Assembly: GCF_000378445.1 (NCBI RefSeq)
Contig: NZ_KB899703.1
Span: 60,568 to 124,567, forward strand
Direction of reading: 5' to 3'
Source of the DNA: Deinococcus aquatilis DSM 23025
Lineage (GTDB): Bacteria; Deinococcota; Deinococci; Deinococcales; Deinococcaceae
DNA: 64,000 bases
The translations under genes were made by a program, and so were the position numbers. The notes under the pieces were generated by a model that ran no database searches, was not told the origin of the DNA, and saw only the letters and a program-made list of their open reading frames with translations. This document shows positions 17,901-27,100 of the stretch, in pieces (the first letter of the stretch is position 1; each line of letters starts with the position of its first letter).

Positions 17901-18619
17901 CTTCGGACGGCGGGTTGTACAACCCTTACGCCCCCGGAGCGCCCGTGACCATCTATGCCAGCGGCATCCGCAACGCCTACGACATGGTGTGGCACACCAA
18001 CGGCCAGCTGTACGTACCCACCAACGGCTCGGCGGCGGGCGGCAACACCCCCGGCACTCCGGCCACCCTGCCCGCCTCCTGCAACAACCGCGCAGACGGC
18101 CCCTACACCAGCCCCGCCGTACCCGCCCTGACCAGCGTGACCGTGCAGCACGACTTCCTGTTCCGGGTTCTGCCGGGTGGCTACTACGGCCATCCCAACC
18201 CCCAGCGCTGCGAATGGGTCATGAACGGCGGCAACCCCACGGCAGGCACCGACAAGGCCGAGGTGGCCTCCTACCCGGTGGGCACCCTGCCTGACCGCAA
18301 CTGGCGCGGCTTCGCCTACGACTTCGGCGAACACGCTTCAGCCAACGGCGTGATCGAGGAATACACCAACGCCCCCACCTCCGCCCTGCGGAACAAGCTG
18401 CTGGTCGTGCGCTACAGCGCGGGCAAAGACATCGTGGTGCTGACGCCCGGTGGCCCGAATCTGGACATCATCACGGCCCAGACCTACGTGACCGGCCTGA
18501 GCAACTTTACGCCCAGCCCGCTTGACCTCACCGAAAACCGGTCGACAGGTCACCTGTACGTGGCTCAGCTCGATGAGCAGACGGGCGCAGGCAAGCTGAC
18601 CCTGGTGCGCGTCAAGTGA
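14981..18619 (+). CDS. Large lipoprotein: two NPCBM domains, Ig-like, malectin-like, sugar-dehydrogenase propeller
   Basis: A 1212-residue exported lipoprotein. GGAGG lies 7 bases before the ATG. The signal is unusual, with 40 residues before the hydrophobic core; the lipobox is LVAC with C54. Domains: short aromatic segment SSDPYPGGFGYPW (84-97), NPCBM 112-253, NPCBM 262-403, Ig-like BIG2 410-492, malectin-like carbohydrate-binding domain 500-668, a second Ig-like domain 672-775, then a six-bladed glucose/sorbosone-dehydrogenase-type propeller 785-1212. NPCBM and malectin folds bind glycans; the propeller class may bind PQQ and oxidise sugars or may only bind. It lies next to the initiating transferase, suggesting a surface-glycan role. 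Confidence 0.85.
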   Translation: MGQQYSAARVDEARKLTEQDLSVSTPPGRTRQGSARRRFRAGLLWIVGASLVACSSQPSSGTSGPEAAYPYVSGVDYSWSDEVDSSDPYPGGFGYPWRGVGLTALDTPTETQLSDMTWTSATSGYGPIEINKSNNTRTGGDGLTLTIGGTTFAKGLGVHAASDVRYALGGACSVFNAQIGVDDEVGDKGTVAFQIWNGVSTKLYDSGTMRGTDAAKPISVNVSGVQTLRLVVTDGGDGVSFDHADWADARVTCSTPQPSGDKLLSELTPLSATNGYGPVEANTSNGERPAGDGRTLTIGGTVYSKGLGVHAASQLVYALGSTCSTFSAEVGVDDEVGDKGTLAFQVLADGALLFDSGLMTGKDPARSVSVNVAGKQQLTLRVTDGGDGVQFDHADWASAKIGCSTVQPAVSGVTVSPAPVSLNVNGTQQLSAEVSGQGSYSPGVTWTSSNTAVVAVSQSGLITGVGSGTATVTATSTFDPSKSGGAQITVNAASTLPAGGLLINFQPASSAKPAGYTADTGAAYTTTRGYGWITQASVGSGASVPIDITPNSRDRALVGVDARLNTLMHMQFPDSVSSTTAVRTPAAWEYALPNGVYNVTVSVGDASNTYDSAHQINIEGQLAIARFVPIATRKFMSSTLLANVQDGRLTIDAVGGSNTKLNYVVIQPGDRPSIRGYSPQDHQTMVDPTVSVTADVNLPNNAIDLNTLTSTAVHLIDAGTNLTIPASVNTSGGGDAVVIKPTSPLQANTRYIFEITSDLKDINGAAFLPLRSTFVTGASSTDTSGVAFEQIALPNAPVMPYTTVEMGPDGKLYAATLTGEILRFGVQPDGTVTAPQTITSVQTANGGPRTIIGLKFDPAATADNLIAWISNNHFWDGTNNSPDWSGKITRLSGPNLENVQDYVVGLPRSIRDHQTNSISFRPGDTGALYVLQGSNSAMGAPDNAWGNRPERLLSGSLLRVDLSRIPSPPISVQTSDGGLYNPYAPGAPVTIYASGIRNAYDMVWHTNGQLYVPTNGSAAGGNTPGTPATLPASCNNRADGPYTSPAVPALTSVTVQHDFLFRVLPGGYYGHPNPQRCEWVMNGGNPTAGTDKAEVASYPVGTLPDRNWRGFAYDFGEHASANGVIEEYTNAPTSALRNKLLVVRYSAGKDIVVLTPGGPNLDIITAQTYVTGLSNFTPSPLDLTENRSTGHLYVAQLDEQTGAGKLTLVRVK

Positions 18620-18648
18620 TCTGATCTCACCGCATCCAGACCGCCCTA

Positions 18649-18692
18649 CCGCGCCGCCGCTCACCTTCTCGGGAGTTGCGGCGCGGGTTTTT
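18649..18692 (+). terminator. Rho-independent terminator
   Basis: Stem CCGCGCCGC / GCGGCGCGG followed by GTTTTTAC, 30 bases after the 1212-residue lipoprotein gene. Confidence 0.8.
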
Positions 18693-18768
18693 ACACAGAG
18701 TGGGGACCAGCCTCTGACCTCACACGGACACCCGCAACTCTCTCACTCGTTTTCCGGAGGTGTTTCTC

Positions 18769-19833
18769 ATGTCGATCAACCGCCGACTCTGGCCCAAACT
18801 GCTCTGCGTCACGCTGATGCTCGGAGCGGGCGTGGGCTGTGCCCCAGCTGTCTCGAAGGTGATGCAGGCAGGTGCTGTGTCTACTGCCCCACTCTCTGTC
18901 CTGCCCCCCGTTCTGAACCTCGGCAGCGCGGCGCTGGCCCTCGCCTATTCTCCCGACGGTCAACTGCTCGCCGCAGGCAGTGGCGCGGGCCAGATCGAAC
19001 TGTGGCCCCTGCGTGCAGGTGCGGCGCAGAGCAGGCCAGATCAGCGCAGGTTGCCCAACCAGAGCGCCGTCAATGCTCTGGCCTTCAGTCCCGACAGCAG
19101 CCTGCTGGCGTCGGCGGGCGCAGATGGCCGCATCCGAATCTGGGAAGTGAGAGCGGGAGCAGCGGGCACGGGTCGTCTGCGCCTCACGCTTGACCCGGCC
19201 ACCTACTACGTCACGTCGCTGGCCTTCAGCCCGGACGGAACCCAATTGGCAAGCGGCAGCGGAGACAACACGGCGCTGTCGGGCACCGGCAACAGCATCA
19301 AGCTCTGGGACGTTGCCAGCGGTACGCTGCAAGCCTCGTTGCTGGGCCATACCGATGTGGTTACTGCCGTCGCCTACAGCCCGGACGGAACCCAGTTGGC
19401 GAGCGCCAGCCGCGACAATACCGCCCGCCTGTGGAATGTGGTTGCCCGCCGGGAAACCCGCACCTTGCGGGGCCACGCCGATGACTTGACGGCTGTGGCC
19501 TTCGCCCCTGGTGGTCGGCAAGTGGTCACGGGCAGCGCAGATACCACCCTCAAACTCTGGAGCCTGCCGGACAGCCAGTTGGTCCGCACCCTCTCCAGCG
19601 GTGCCCCAGTGGCGGCGGTGGCCTTTTCACCGGATGGAACCGCCCTCGCCTCAGCAGGAGAAGACCGTGTGGTGAGGCTCTGGAATGCCCGAACCGGGGC
19701 GGAGCAACGGGTCTGGGCCGGACATACTGCCCCCATCCGGGCACTGGCTTTCGCACCGGACGGCGCGGCCCTGGCCTCGGGCGGCGGGCTGGACAAAACA
19801 GTGCGCGTGTGGAAGTGGGGCAGGGGAGAATAG
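18769..19833 (+). CDS. WD40-repeat lipoprotein
   Basis: A 354-residue exported protein. CCGGAGG (18754-18760) is 8 bases before the ATG at 18769, favouring it over a GTG at 18760. The signal peptide ends in LMLGAGVGC, a weak lipobox. Seven WD40 units follow, each with a core like VAFSPDGTxLASASxDxTxRLWN, enough for one closed seven-bladed propeller. Such propellers are protein- or ligand-binding scaffolds; there is no catalytic domain. It lies between two terminators as a single-gene unit within the polysaccharide island. Confidence 0.88.
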   Translation: MSINRRLWPKLLCVTLMLGAGVGCAPAVSKVMQAGAVSTAPLSVLPPVLNLGSAALALAYSPDGQLLAAGSGAGQIELWPLRAGAAQSRPDQRRLPNQSAVNALAFSPDSSLLASAGADGRIRIWEVRAGAAGTGRLRLTLDPATYYVTSLAFSPDGTQLASGSGDNTALSGTGNSIKLWDVASGTLQASLLGHTDVVTAVAYSPDGTQLASASRDNTARLWNVVARRETRTLRGHADDLTAVAFAPGGRQVVTGSADTTLKLWSLPDSQLVRTLSSGAPVAAVAFSPDGTALASAGEDRVVRLWNARTGAEQRVWAGHTAPIRALAFAPDGAALASGGGLDKTVRVWKWGRGE

Positions 19834-19872
19834 AAAAGGGACCAACAACCACTGACCTGTAAATGAGGCAAG

Positions 19873-19906
19873 AAGAGGCGTCGGGAATGGTGCCCCGACG
19901 CCTCTT
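19873..19906. terminator. Strong bidirectional terminator
   Basis: A perfect 13-bp stem (AAGAGGCGTCGGG / CCCGACGCCTCTT) with an 8-base loop between the convergent WD40 and Wzz-like genes. T residues follow on both strands. Confidence 0.85.
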
Positions 19907-19929
19907 TCAGTCCCACGTTTGGCTCAGTC

Positions 19930-21579
19930 CTACTGTGTGATCGTTTCTCCGCCCACGCGCTCGCGGGCCAGAGGTGCGGGAGCAGCAGCCACAGCCGCAT
20001 TCAGGCGGGGTCGGGCGTTCAGCAACACGCCCAGAACACGGGCACGCACGGTGCGGGCAGCGTCGAATGCAGCAGAAACGTCGTCCAGCGATGTCGAGCC
20101 GGGCACCACGATCAGCACCAGACCGTCCGCTGCCGCTGCCAGCGCCACTGCATCGGGTGAGGTCAGCAGGGGCGGGGTATCGAACACGATGGTGTCGTAC
20201 GGAGTGTTCAGGCTGCCCAGCAGGCGGCTGAGGCGGGCCTGATCCAGCGAGCCGTCGGGGTGTTGCGCGGCGCTGGCAGGCAACAGGTCGATCTGCTCGG
20301 TGACGGACACCGGGCGGCCCAGCTCGGCGGCAGAGGTTGGCCGTTTTGAACCCTGGAGGTTCTGCCACAGGCCGGTCTGGGCGGCGCGGCGCGGGTCGGC
20401 GTCCACCACCAGCACGCGCTCACCGCTCTGGGCGAGGCTGAGGGCGAGGGCCACCGTCACGCTGCTTCGGCCCTCGGCTGGCCCCGCACTGGCAACCACC
20501 ACGCGGCGGGGTTGGCCTGCGTTGGCTCCGGCCCCCGCTGCGCCCAGTTGCGACAACACGTTCACGCGCAAAAAGTTGACACCCGTCTGCCAGCCCCCTG
20601 AATGTAGCGCCGCCAACAACCCCGACCCGCTGGAGACTCCCGGCACACTCGGCAGGCGTCCCAGTACGGGCACGCCCCAGCCGGTGACGTCCTGTTCTCC
20701 GTACACCGTGCGCCGCCGCCCGGCCCACAGCAGCGCCGCGCCGCCCACCAACAGGGCCGTCAGAAGGGCTGCCAGCACCGCGCTTCTGGCCGGACGCGGT
20801 GAGGCGGCCTGACGGGGCAACTCTGCACTGGCCAGCGGCGCGAGGCTGCCCGTGGTGGACTGTTCCAGCGCCGTCACCTGGGCCAGGTTGCGGAGGACCT
20901 GTGACCGCGCTGCCGCGAGCGTCTGGCGTTCCAGTGCGGCGCGGCGCGGATTGGCAGCAGTGGTGGGCACGGCCTGCAACTGGGTATCGAGGGCTTCAAA
21001 CTGCCCCTCGAAGCTGTCTCTGAGCTGCGCCAGCCGCTGCTGGGCGCGTCCCGCATCCCAGCCCAACAGGGCGGCGGTGGCGGCATCGGCCAACACCTGC
21101 GCCGTTTTTGGGCTGGTGGCGGACGCTTTTACGTTGAACACGCCGTCCTGCTGTCCACTGCCCTGGGCCTGCACGCTCAGCACGCTGCCGATGTCGTTGC
21201 GTACCTGTGAGGTCAGGCCAGTCAGGGTGGCGGGCGGCAACGATTTGCCGAAGGTCTGAAGCTCGTCCAGAACGCGCTCGCGCACGTCGCTGCTTTGCAG
21301 GGCTTCTTGCAGTGCGCCGCGTGGAAGCGACGGGGCCGCGAACACGCTGCCGTTCAGCAGGCTGCTGCCGCCATCGTTTCTGACGGCGATCAGGCTGGCG
21401 CTCGCCTGGTACACGGGCGTCTGGCGGGCCGCCAGAAAGTAGGCCGTTCCCCCGGCCAGGAGGGCGCTGGCTGCGATGATACCCGCGCTGCGCCGCAACA
21501 CTGTTCCCATGCGCCGGAAATCGTTGTCGGCATTGACTGGCGTCGTTTGCGGAACAAAAGTCTGATCTGATCCAGGCAT
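19930..21579 (-). CDS. Wzz/BY-kinase-like polysaccharide chain-length protein
   Basis: A 549-residue inner-membrane protein that would set chain length and help export. It has TM1 near residue 35-52 (IIAASALLAGGTAYFLAA), a large periplasmic Wzz region with coiled-coil, TM2 (AVLAALLTALLVGGAALLW), then a cytoplasmic BY-kinase-type ATPase. In that ATPase the Walker A is GPAEGRSS, with Arg replacing the catalytic Lys; Walker A' is VLVVDADPRR and Walker B is IVFDTPPLL. The C-terminus lacks the usual Tyr cluster. It may therefore be a degenerate kinase acting as a scaffold. The ATG at 21579, preceded by GAGGTGA, is preferred to one at 21621 inside the previous gene. It is second after the nucleotidyltransferase in its operon. 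Confidence 0.85.
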   Translation of the reverse strand: MPGSDQTFVPQTTPVNADNDFRRMGTVLRRSAGIIAASALLAGGTAYFLAARQTPVYQASASLIAVRNDGGSSLLNGSVFAAPSLPRGALQEALQSSDVRERVLDELQTFGKSLPPATLTGLTSQVRNDIGSVLSVQAQGSGQQDGVFNVKASATSPKTAQVLADAATAALLGWDAGRAQQRLAQLRDSFEGQFEALDTQLQAVPTTAANPRRAALERQTLAAARSQVLRNLAQVTALEQSTTGSLAPLASAELPRQAASPRPARSAVLAALLTALLVGGAALLWAGRRRTVYGEQDVTGWGVPVLGRLPSVPGVSSGSGLLAALHSGGWQTGVNFLRVNVLSQLGAAGAGANAGQPRRVVVASAGPAEGRSSVTVALALSLAQSGERVLVVDADPRRAAQTGLWQNLQGSKRPTSAAELGRPVSVTEQIDLLPASAAQHPDGSLDQARLSRLLGSLNTPYDTIVFDTPPLLTSPDAVALAAAADGLVLIVVPGSTSLDDVSAAFDAARTVRARVLGVLLNARPRLNAAVAAAPAPLARERVGGETITQ

Positions 21580-21592
21580 CAAGTCACTCACC

Positions 21593-22708
21593 TCAGCACC
21601 CCAGTTCCAGAGAGCTGGCATCCGACAGCACGAAACGGTGAATCCGGGGAATGGCTCCGTGGCCCACCACGCGGGCTTTGACCCCGATCAGGCATTCCTG
21701 CAGCCGCACGCTCATGTTGGAGATCTCGGCGTCCTCGTCGATCACGCTGTATTCCACCTCGGCGTTGCGGATCAGGCTTCCGCGCCCCACGCTGGTATAC
21801 GGCCCCAGATACGCGTTCTCAATTCTGGCTCCCGCCGCGATGGTCACTGGCCCCATGATCACGCTGTTGATGACTTCTGCGCCGGGTTCCACCACCACCG
21901 CCCCCGTGAGGCGCGAGTCGGTGACTTTGCCCAGCACGCAGCCCTTGAGTTCACGCAGCAGCAGCCGGTTGGCGTCCAGCAGGTCTTCGGGCTTGCCTGT
22001 GTCCTTCCACCAGCCCTGCACGCATTCGCCCAGCACATTGCCGCGCTCCTGAATCAGTTCGGCAATCGCGTCGGTGATCTCGTATTCGCCGCGTGCGCTG
22101 GGCTTCAGCGTTTCCAGCACGTCAAAAATCACCGGAGAAAAGCAGTACAGGCCCGCCACCGCCAACTTGCTGGGCGGCACTTTGGGTTTTTCCACCAGCT
22201 GCGTGATGTGTCCGCCCTCACCCATCACGGCCACCCCGAAGGCGCTGGGGTCGTCCACTTCTACGAGGGCCACCACCGCGTCGGCCTGGCGGCGGTAGAA
22301 CAGGTCGATAAAGCGGCCCACGCCCTGCTCGAAGAGGTTGTCGCCCAGATACACGCAGAAGTTGCTGTCTCCGACCCACTCACGGGCCACCTTCACGGCG
22401 TGCCCCAGTCCCAGCATCTCATTCTGGTAGATAAAGGTGATGTTCACGCCTTCCAGGTCGCGCACCGCGCCTTCGATGGCCTTGCGGGTCAGGTCGGACA
22501 CCACGATACCGATGTCCTGAATGCCCGCGTCCGACAGGGTCGAAATGGCGTGGCAGATGATCGGTTTGTTGGCGACCTTCAGCACCGGCTTGGGCCGGGC
22601 GTAGGTCAGCGGACGCAGGCGCGTGCCCAGCCCAGCGGCAGGAATGATGGCCTTCATGGGCAGGGCCGGGGTAGGGTAGGCAGCCTCGGAATGAACAGTA
22701 GTTGACAT
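21593..22708 (-). CDS. rmlA: Glucose-1-phosphate thymidylyltransferase-like nucleotidyltransferase
   Basis: A 371-residue enzyme that makes an NDP-sugar, most likely dTDP-glucose, from sugar 1-phosphate. The N-terminal nucleotidyltransferase fold shows [16 protein letters not shown] (signature [10 protein letters not shown] plus the catalytic KP), then [10 protein letters not shown]. Residues from about 240 form a left-handed beta-helix with hexapeptide repeats ([18 protein letters not shown]), so this is the long, StrD/RmlA-long type. GGAGG lies 6 bases before the ATG at 22708; a longer open frame upstream is unsupported. No rmlBCD genes are in the window, so the final sugar is unknown. Confidence 0.88.
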   Translation of the reverse strand: MSTTVHSEAAYPTPALPMKAIIPAAGLGTRLRPLTYARPKPVLKVANKPIICHAISTLSDAGIQDIGIVVSDLTRKAIEGAVRDLEGVNITFIYQNEMLGLGHAVKVAREWVGDSNFCVYLGDNLFEQGVGRFIDLFYRRQADAVVALVEVDDPSAFGVAVMGEGGHITQLVEKPKVPPSKLAVAGLYCFSPVIFDVLETLKPSARGEYEITDAIAELIQERGNVLGECVQGWWKDTGKPEDLLDANRLLLRELKGCVLGKVTDSRLTGAVVVEPGAEVINSVIMGPVTIAAGARIENAYLGPYTSVGRGSLIRNAEVEYSVIDEDAEISNMSVRLQECLIGVKARVVGHGAIPRIHRFVLSDASSLELGC

Positions 22709-22796
22709 AGGTCCTCCGGAAACGGGGCAAGGGAGCCTGAAGTGGTTCGCCTGAAATGGACGGAAGAAACCAGACGAGAATGAAAGAACAAAAAGA

Positions 22797-22825
22797 TTGC
22801 CGCGTCCGGATAGGAGCCGCGGCAA
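22797..22825 (-). terminator. Rho-independent terminator for the lipoprotein/glycosyltransferase operon
   Basis: On the minus strand TTGCCGCG...CGCGGCAA (8-bp stem, 13-base loop) is followed by TCTTTTTG. It lies downstream of the glycosyltransferase ending at 22937 and upstream of the rmlA-like gene. Confidence 0.75.
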
Positions 22826-22936
22826 CTTCGTATTCCGCTTGCCATTACTGTGCCCAAGAAGGCGTTACGGCATCGACAAAGAAAGGAGTTGTCTAAAGGT
22901 TTTATTCGGGTCTGCGTGTATTCGCTTATACCCGGC

Positions 22937-24139
22937 TCAAAGGGCTGCCTGTGCCTTTACCTTTCTACCCTGTCCAGAAGGAGCCTGTTCGGCCACTTCC
23001 CTCAGCACGACTTCCCACTGGGGTACGCTCACGGCTGGCGCAAAAGCCTCAGCGCGGCGCAGGCCCAGGGCCGCAAAATGCTGGCGTACCGCAGGCTGGA
23101 TCAGCACTTGCCGCAGGGCTTCGGCCAACGCCTGAACATCGTCTACAGGCACCAGCAGACCGCTCCAGCCACCTTCCAGAATCTCGCCGGGGCCGGAAGG
23201 ACAATCGGTAGCAACGACTGGCGTTCCGCAGGCCATCGCCTCCACGATCACGCCGCCCAAACCTTCCCAGCGGCTGGAGAGCGCAAAAGCCGAGGCCGCC
23301 CGCAGCAGCGGGTAGGGATTGGGCAGGTATCCCGGCAGATGTACGCTGCCCTGCACGCCCAATTCTTCGATCAGCCGTTCCAGTGCGGCCTGCTGCTCGC
23401 CCTCACCCGCGATGATCAGATCATGCGCCACGCCCTGCTTCACCAACTGCGCGTGGGCACGAATCAGGGTGTCGAAGCCCTTCTGTTCCGTCAGGCGGCC
23501 CAGTCCCAGAACCGTGGGCCGGGTCTTCATAAACGTGGCCCACTCGGGCAGGGGGTGTTCCCTGTAGGCCCGGATGCGCTCCAGATCAATCGGGTTGTAG
23601 ACCACGCTCAGACGTTCGGGTTGCAGAGGCTGTAACGCGCCGAGGGTCTCCCGCGTGCCCTGCGACACGAAGACCAACCGGGGCAGCCGGGCATAGATGA
23701 GGCGTGAAAGAATGCGGTGCCAAGCGGGTTGCTCGGAAAAGGTGTGGCTGAGGTCGTTGCGCACCCAGGCCACCGCGGGCTTCCCGGTCAGCAGGCTCGC
23801 CAGTCCTGCAAAATAGGTCGGCATCAATTCCACTGCGCCCACGATCACGTCGGCCTGCCGCGCTGCGGCCAGCAGCGTTGCCGGAACCCGCGTCACGGCG
23901 TGCCGAATACGTTGCCCCGGCCCCAGCGCCACCGTCACAGGCACGCCGGGCGGGAGTTCGCCCCTGAGCGCATCTTCGGAACGCAGGATCCAGATGGACG
24001 GCTCGAACTGACGGGGGTCTAGCCGGGAGATCAGGCCCAGCGTGACCCGTTCTGCGCCGCGCCCATACAGTCCCTCCAGAACAAACAGCACCTTGATTCT
24101 GGCGGGTCGCTGGACAGGTTCGGTCGCAGGTTCGGTCAC
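22937..24139 (-). CDS. Glycosyltransferase family 4 (GT-B fold)
   Basis: A 400-residue cytoplasmic or membrane-associated glycosyltransferase adding a sugar to the growing lipid-linked repeat unit. The N-terminal domain opens IKVLFVLEGLYGRGAERV, the acceptor-side glycine loop. The C-terminal donor domain has VLGLGRLTEQKGFDTLI and the EX7E motif in EGLGGVIVEAMACGTPVV, followed by SGPGEIL, a feature of GT4 enzymes using UDP-hexoses or UDP-HexNAc. The GTG start overlaps the stop of the kelch lipoprotein (GTGA), so the two are co-translated, which ties that lipoprotein to glycan synthesis. Confidence 0.9.
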   Translation of the reverse strand: MTEPATEPVQRPARIKVLFVLEGLYGRGAERVTLGLISRLDPRQFEPSIWILRSEDALRGELPPGVPVTVALGPGQRIRHAVTRVPATLLAAARQADVIVGAVELMPTYFAGLASLLTGKPAVAWVRNDLSHTFSEQPAWHRILSRLIYARLPRLVFVSQGTRETLGALQPLQPERLSVVYNPIDLERIRAYREHPLPEWATFMKTRPTVLGLGRLTEQKGFDTLIRAHAQLVKQGVAHDLIIAGEGEQQAALERLIEELGVQGSVHLPGYLPNPYPLLRAASAFALSSRWEGLGGVIVEAMACGTPVVATDCPSGPGEILEGGWSGLLVPVDDVQALAEALRQVLIQPAVRQHFAALGLRRAEAFAPAVSVPQWEVVLREVAEQAPSGQGRKVKAQAAL

Positions 24140-27100
24140 TGCCGCACGCCTGTCCAGCTGGTCGCGTAGGCCCCGGACGGCAGCGACCCGGTTGCCACCA
24201 CCAGTTGGCCGTTAATCACGTCCGCCACCGGAGATTGTCGGGGCGCGGGCAGCGGCGTCAGGGCGGTCCAGGTGTTGGCGGCCGGGTCATACTCGCTGAC
24301 ATTGGCAACCTCTGCAGATCGCTGCGTCACGCCTGAAATGACCATGATTCGGCCATTCCAGGTCACGGTCGAGGCGTTGATGTGACCCTCGGGAAGCGGC
24401 AGGTTGGCCCGCGCCGTCCAGGTGTTGTTGGCGGGATCGTAGAGATGTACCGCGCTCTGGTTCCCAGCCTCCTCATCGCCCAGATGTTGGCCGCCCAGCG
24501 CATAAATTTTGCCGTTCAGCACCGCTCCGGCGAGGTGGTTGCGCGGGTTGGGCAGCGGCGCGGCCACCGTCCAGGCCGTGCCGCCGTCCAGTTGCAGCAC
24601 CCAGTGTTCGGGCGAGTCGCGCTTATAGATGTTGCGGTCTGCGAGGTCACGCTCGGTGCCGCCGAAAAAGTGCAGGGTGCGGTCGAGTTTGACCAGTGCG
24701 CCCGCGCCCCGTGCGCCGGGCAGATTCGGGCCTGCGCTCCAGGTATTGGTGCCGACGTTGTATTTCCAGACATGGGCCGTCTGGGGGCCAGGATGAGTTC
24801 CCACGAAACCGCCCGCCATATAGATCGTCTGTCCGTCTACCGCCACCGCTCCGTGCGTGATCTGTTCGGGCATATCGCGGGCCGCGCTCCAGGTATTGGC
24901 CGCCGGATCGTAGACCTGCACTCTGGCGTTGGTCTGCAAGTTGCTGTCGAAGCCGCCGAAGATGTACAGCTTGCCGTTCACGGCGGCTCCCTGCGCTTCC
25001 GAAACAGCCTTGATGGCGTCGGCCCGCTGCGTCCAGTTGATGGTGGTGGCTGCGGCGGTGGACGGCCTGACGTTGCTGATCACGAACACGTAATCCTGAT
25101 AGTCGCCGTTGGAGGCGGGTTCGATGGCCACCAGATAGGAGTTCGGCACGGGCTGTCCGGCGCGGTCTTTGAGAGGATAGATCCGTGCGGCGTGCTTGAT
25201 TGGTCCGGTATTGAGGTTGTCCTGGGTGTAGGTCGTCTGGGGCGCGTAGCTGGTGCGCCCTGCAAACAGTCCGAAGGCCACGTCACCGGGATCGAAGCTG
25301 ACCTGCGTGCCCGAGGTGAGTGCCGGATTGAGCGTCTGCTCCTGCCCGGTGGCAATCGTGCCCACCGTGTTCAGGGTGGTGCTGCCTGCGGCCACGTACC
25401 CGAACGGCAACAGATCGTCGGGCGAGTAACGGGCCACGGCTTTCATCGTCACGGGGCCGCTGCCTGCCTTGCGGAACAGTTGCGAGGCCACTTCATCTCC
25501 GATGAGGTTGCTGCTCGTGCCCAGAATCAGTGAGGAACTCCCCACATTGATGGCGTAGCCGAGGGTATTCACTACCTGTTGCAGGGGAGGTTCCTGATCG
25601 CCCTGAAGCCCCAGTGCGCTCAGTCCGTACAGATTGACCACCGTGGACGCGCCGCCTTCCGTAGCCACCTGCAGCGACCCTTTGAGCGATCCGGTGCTGG
25701 CCTGGGGTGCAAACCGCACGCCCACGCCCACGCTCTGGCCCGCCGCCAACGTGAACGGCAGGGCAGGCGCATCCACCAGACCGAACGTGGCGGCATTCTG
25801 GCCCGCCAACGTCAACCCCGTGATCTTCACGGCTGCCGTGCCCGTATTGCTGAGCGTGACCCGTTGGGTGGGCGAGGTCGCGTTGCGGTGCGTACTGAAC
25901 ACCAGTTCCTCCACATTGGCCGAGACGACTCCGGCAGTGGCCGTCACCGGAATGATCTCTATGGCGCTGACCTTGGCATTCTCGACCTGCCGCACGAACG
26001 CCAGATTCAGGACGCCGTCGGTGACGCTGGCAGGCAGGGTCTTGACCAGTGCCCGGCCCGCTCCGCCTGCCTCGGCAAAAATATCCAGGCGGTTGAGGAC
26101 GGTCTGATTTTCCACCTTCACATCGAAGACGCGCTGACCCGCCGCCGTCTTGTTCAGTTCGGCAAAATGCAGGCGCACCTGATAATTGCCGTTCTGTACC
26201 GGAACCTTGTACTCGAAGGCCGTCTGCCCGACAGAGACGCCGTTGGTGGCCCCGCCCGTCCATTCGGTCTGATACAGCGCGGCGTTGGCCGGGGCCACGA
26301 CTCCGCTGACTGCGTCGGTTTCGCTGTAGGAAAATCCCCCCGTGACCAGACCCCCGCAGGAGGTGACGGCGTTACAGGCCTGCCACTCCACCCCGCCCAC
26401 CGTCTGGGCCGGGCCGCCCGCGTTGATGCGCACGGTACTGGCCGCACTGCACGCCACCACCGGGTTGACCCAGTCGGCATGGTCGTAGCTGATGCCGTCG
26501 CCATTGTCGGTGACCACCAGGCGCAGGTTCTGCACGCCCGCGATATTTACGCTGACCGGCTTGGCCGCGTCCGTACCCCGCAGGGTGCCGGAATCGTAGA
26601 GCTTGCTGGCTGTGCCGTTCCAGACCTGAAACACCACGCTGCCCCGGTCGCCCACCTCGTCATCCACCCCCACGCTGGCCGTGAAGGTGCTGCATTGGCC
26701 GCCCAGCGCAAAGGTCAGGCTTGAATTGGCATGTGCGCCCAGCCCGCGTGCGTAGGTCTGACCCGCCAGCGTGAGGGTGCGTCCGTCGCCTGCGGCCTTA
26801 TCGCCGTTGCTCTGGTCGCGCTCGACTGGCCCCCAACCGCTGCTGGCCGCCGTCCAGGGCTGGCCGCTGAGGGCATTGTCGCCCGCGCTGAGGGCCAGTG
26901 ACTGGATGCCTGCCGGGGCTGAGTCTGTCCAGGAGTAGTCCTGACCGTCATAGACGAACTCTACAGGACCGCCCGCTGCTGGCGGGGTGGTGACTGCGCC
27001 GCCCGAGAGTGGCCCAGCTTGCGTGCAGGCCGACAGCAGCAGCAACCCGCCCAGCAGCCAGCGCCGCAGAGGGCGGGAGGACAGGGCGGCAGGGGTCACA

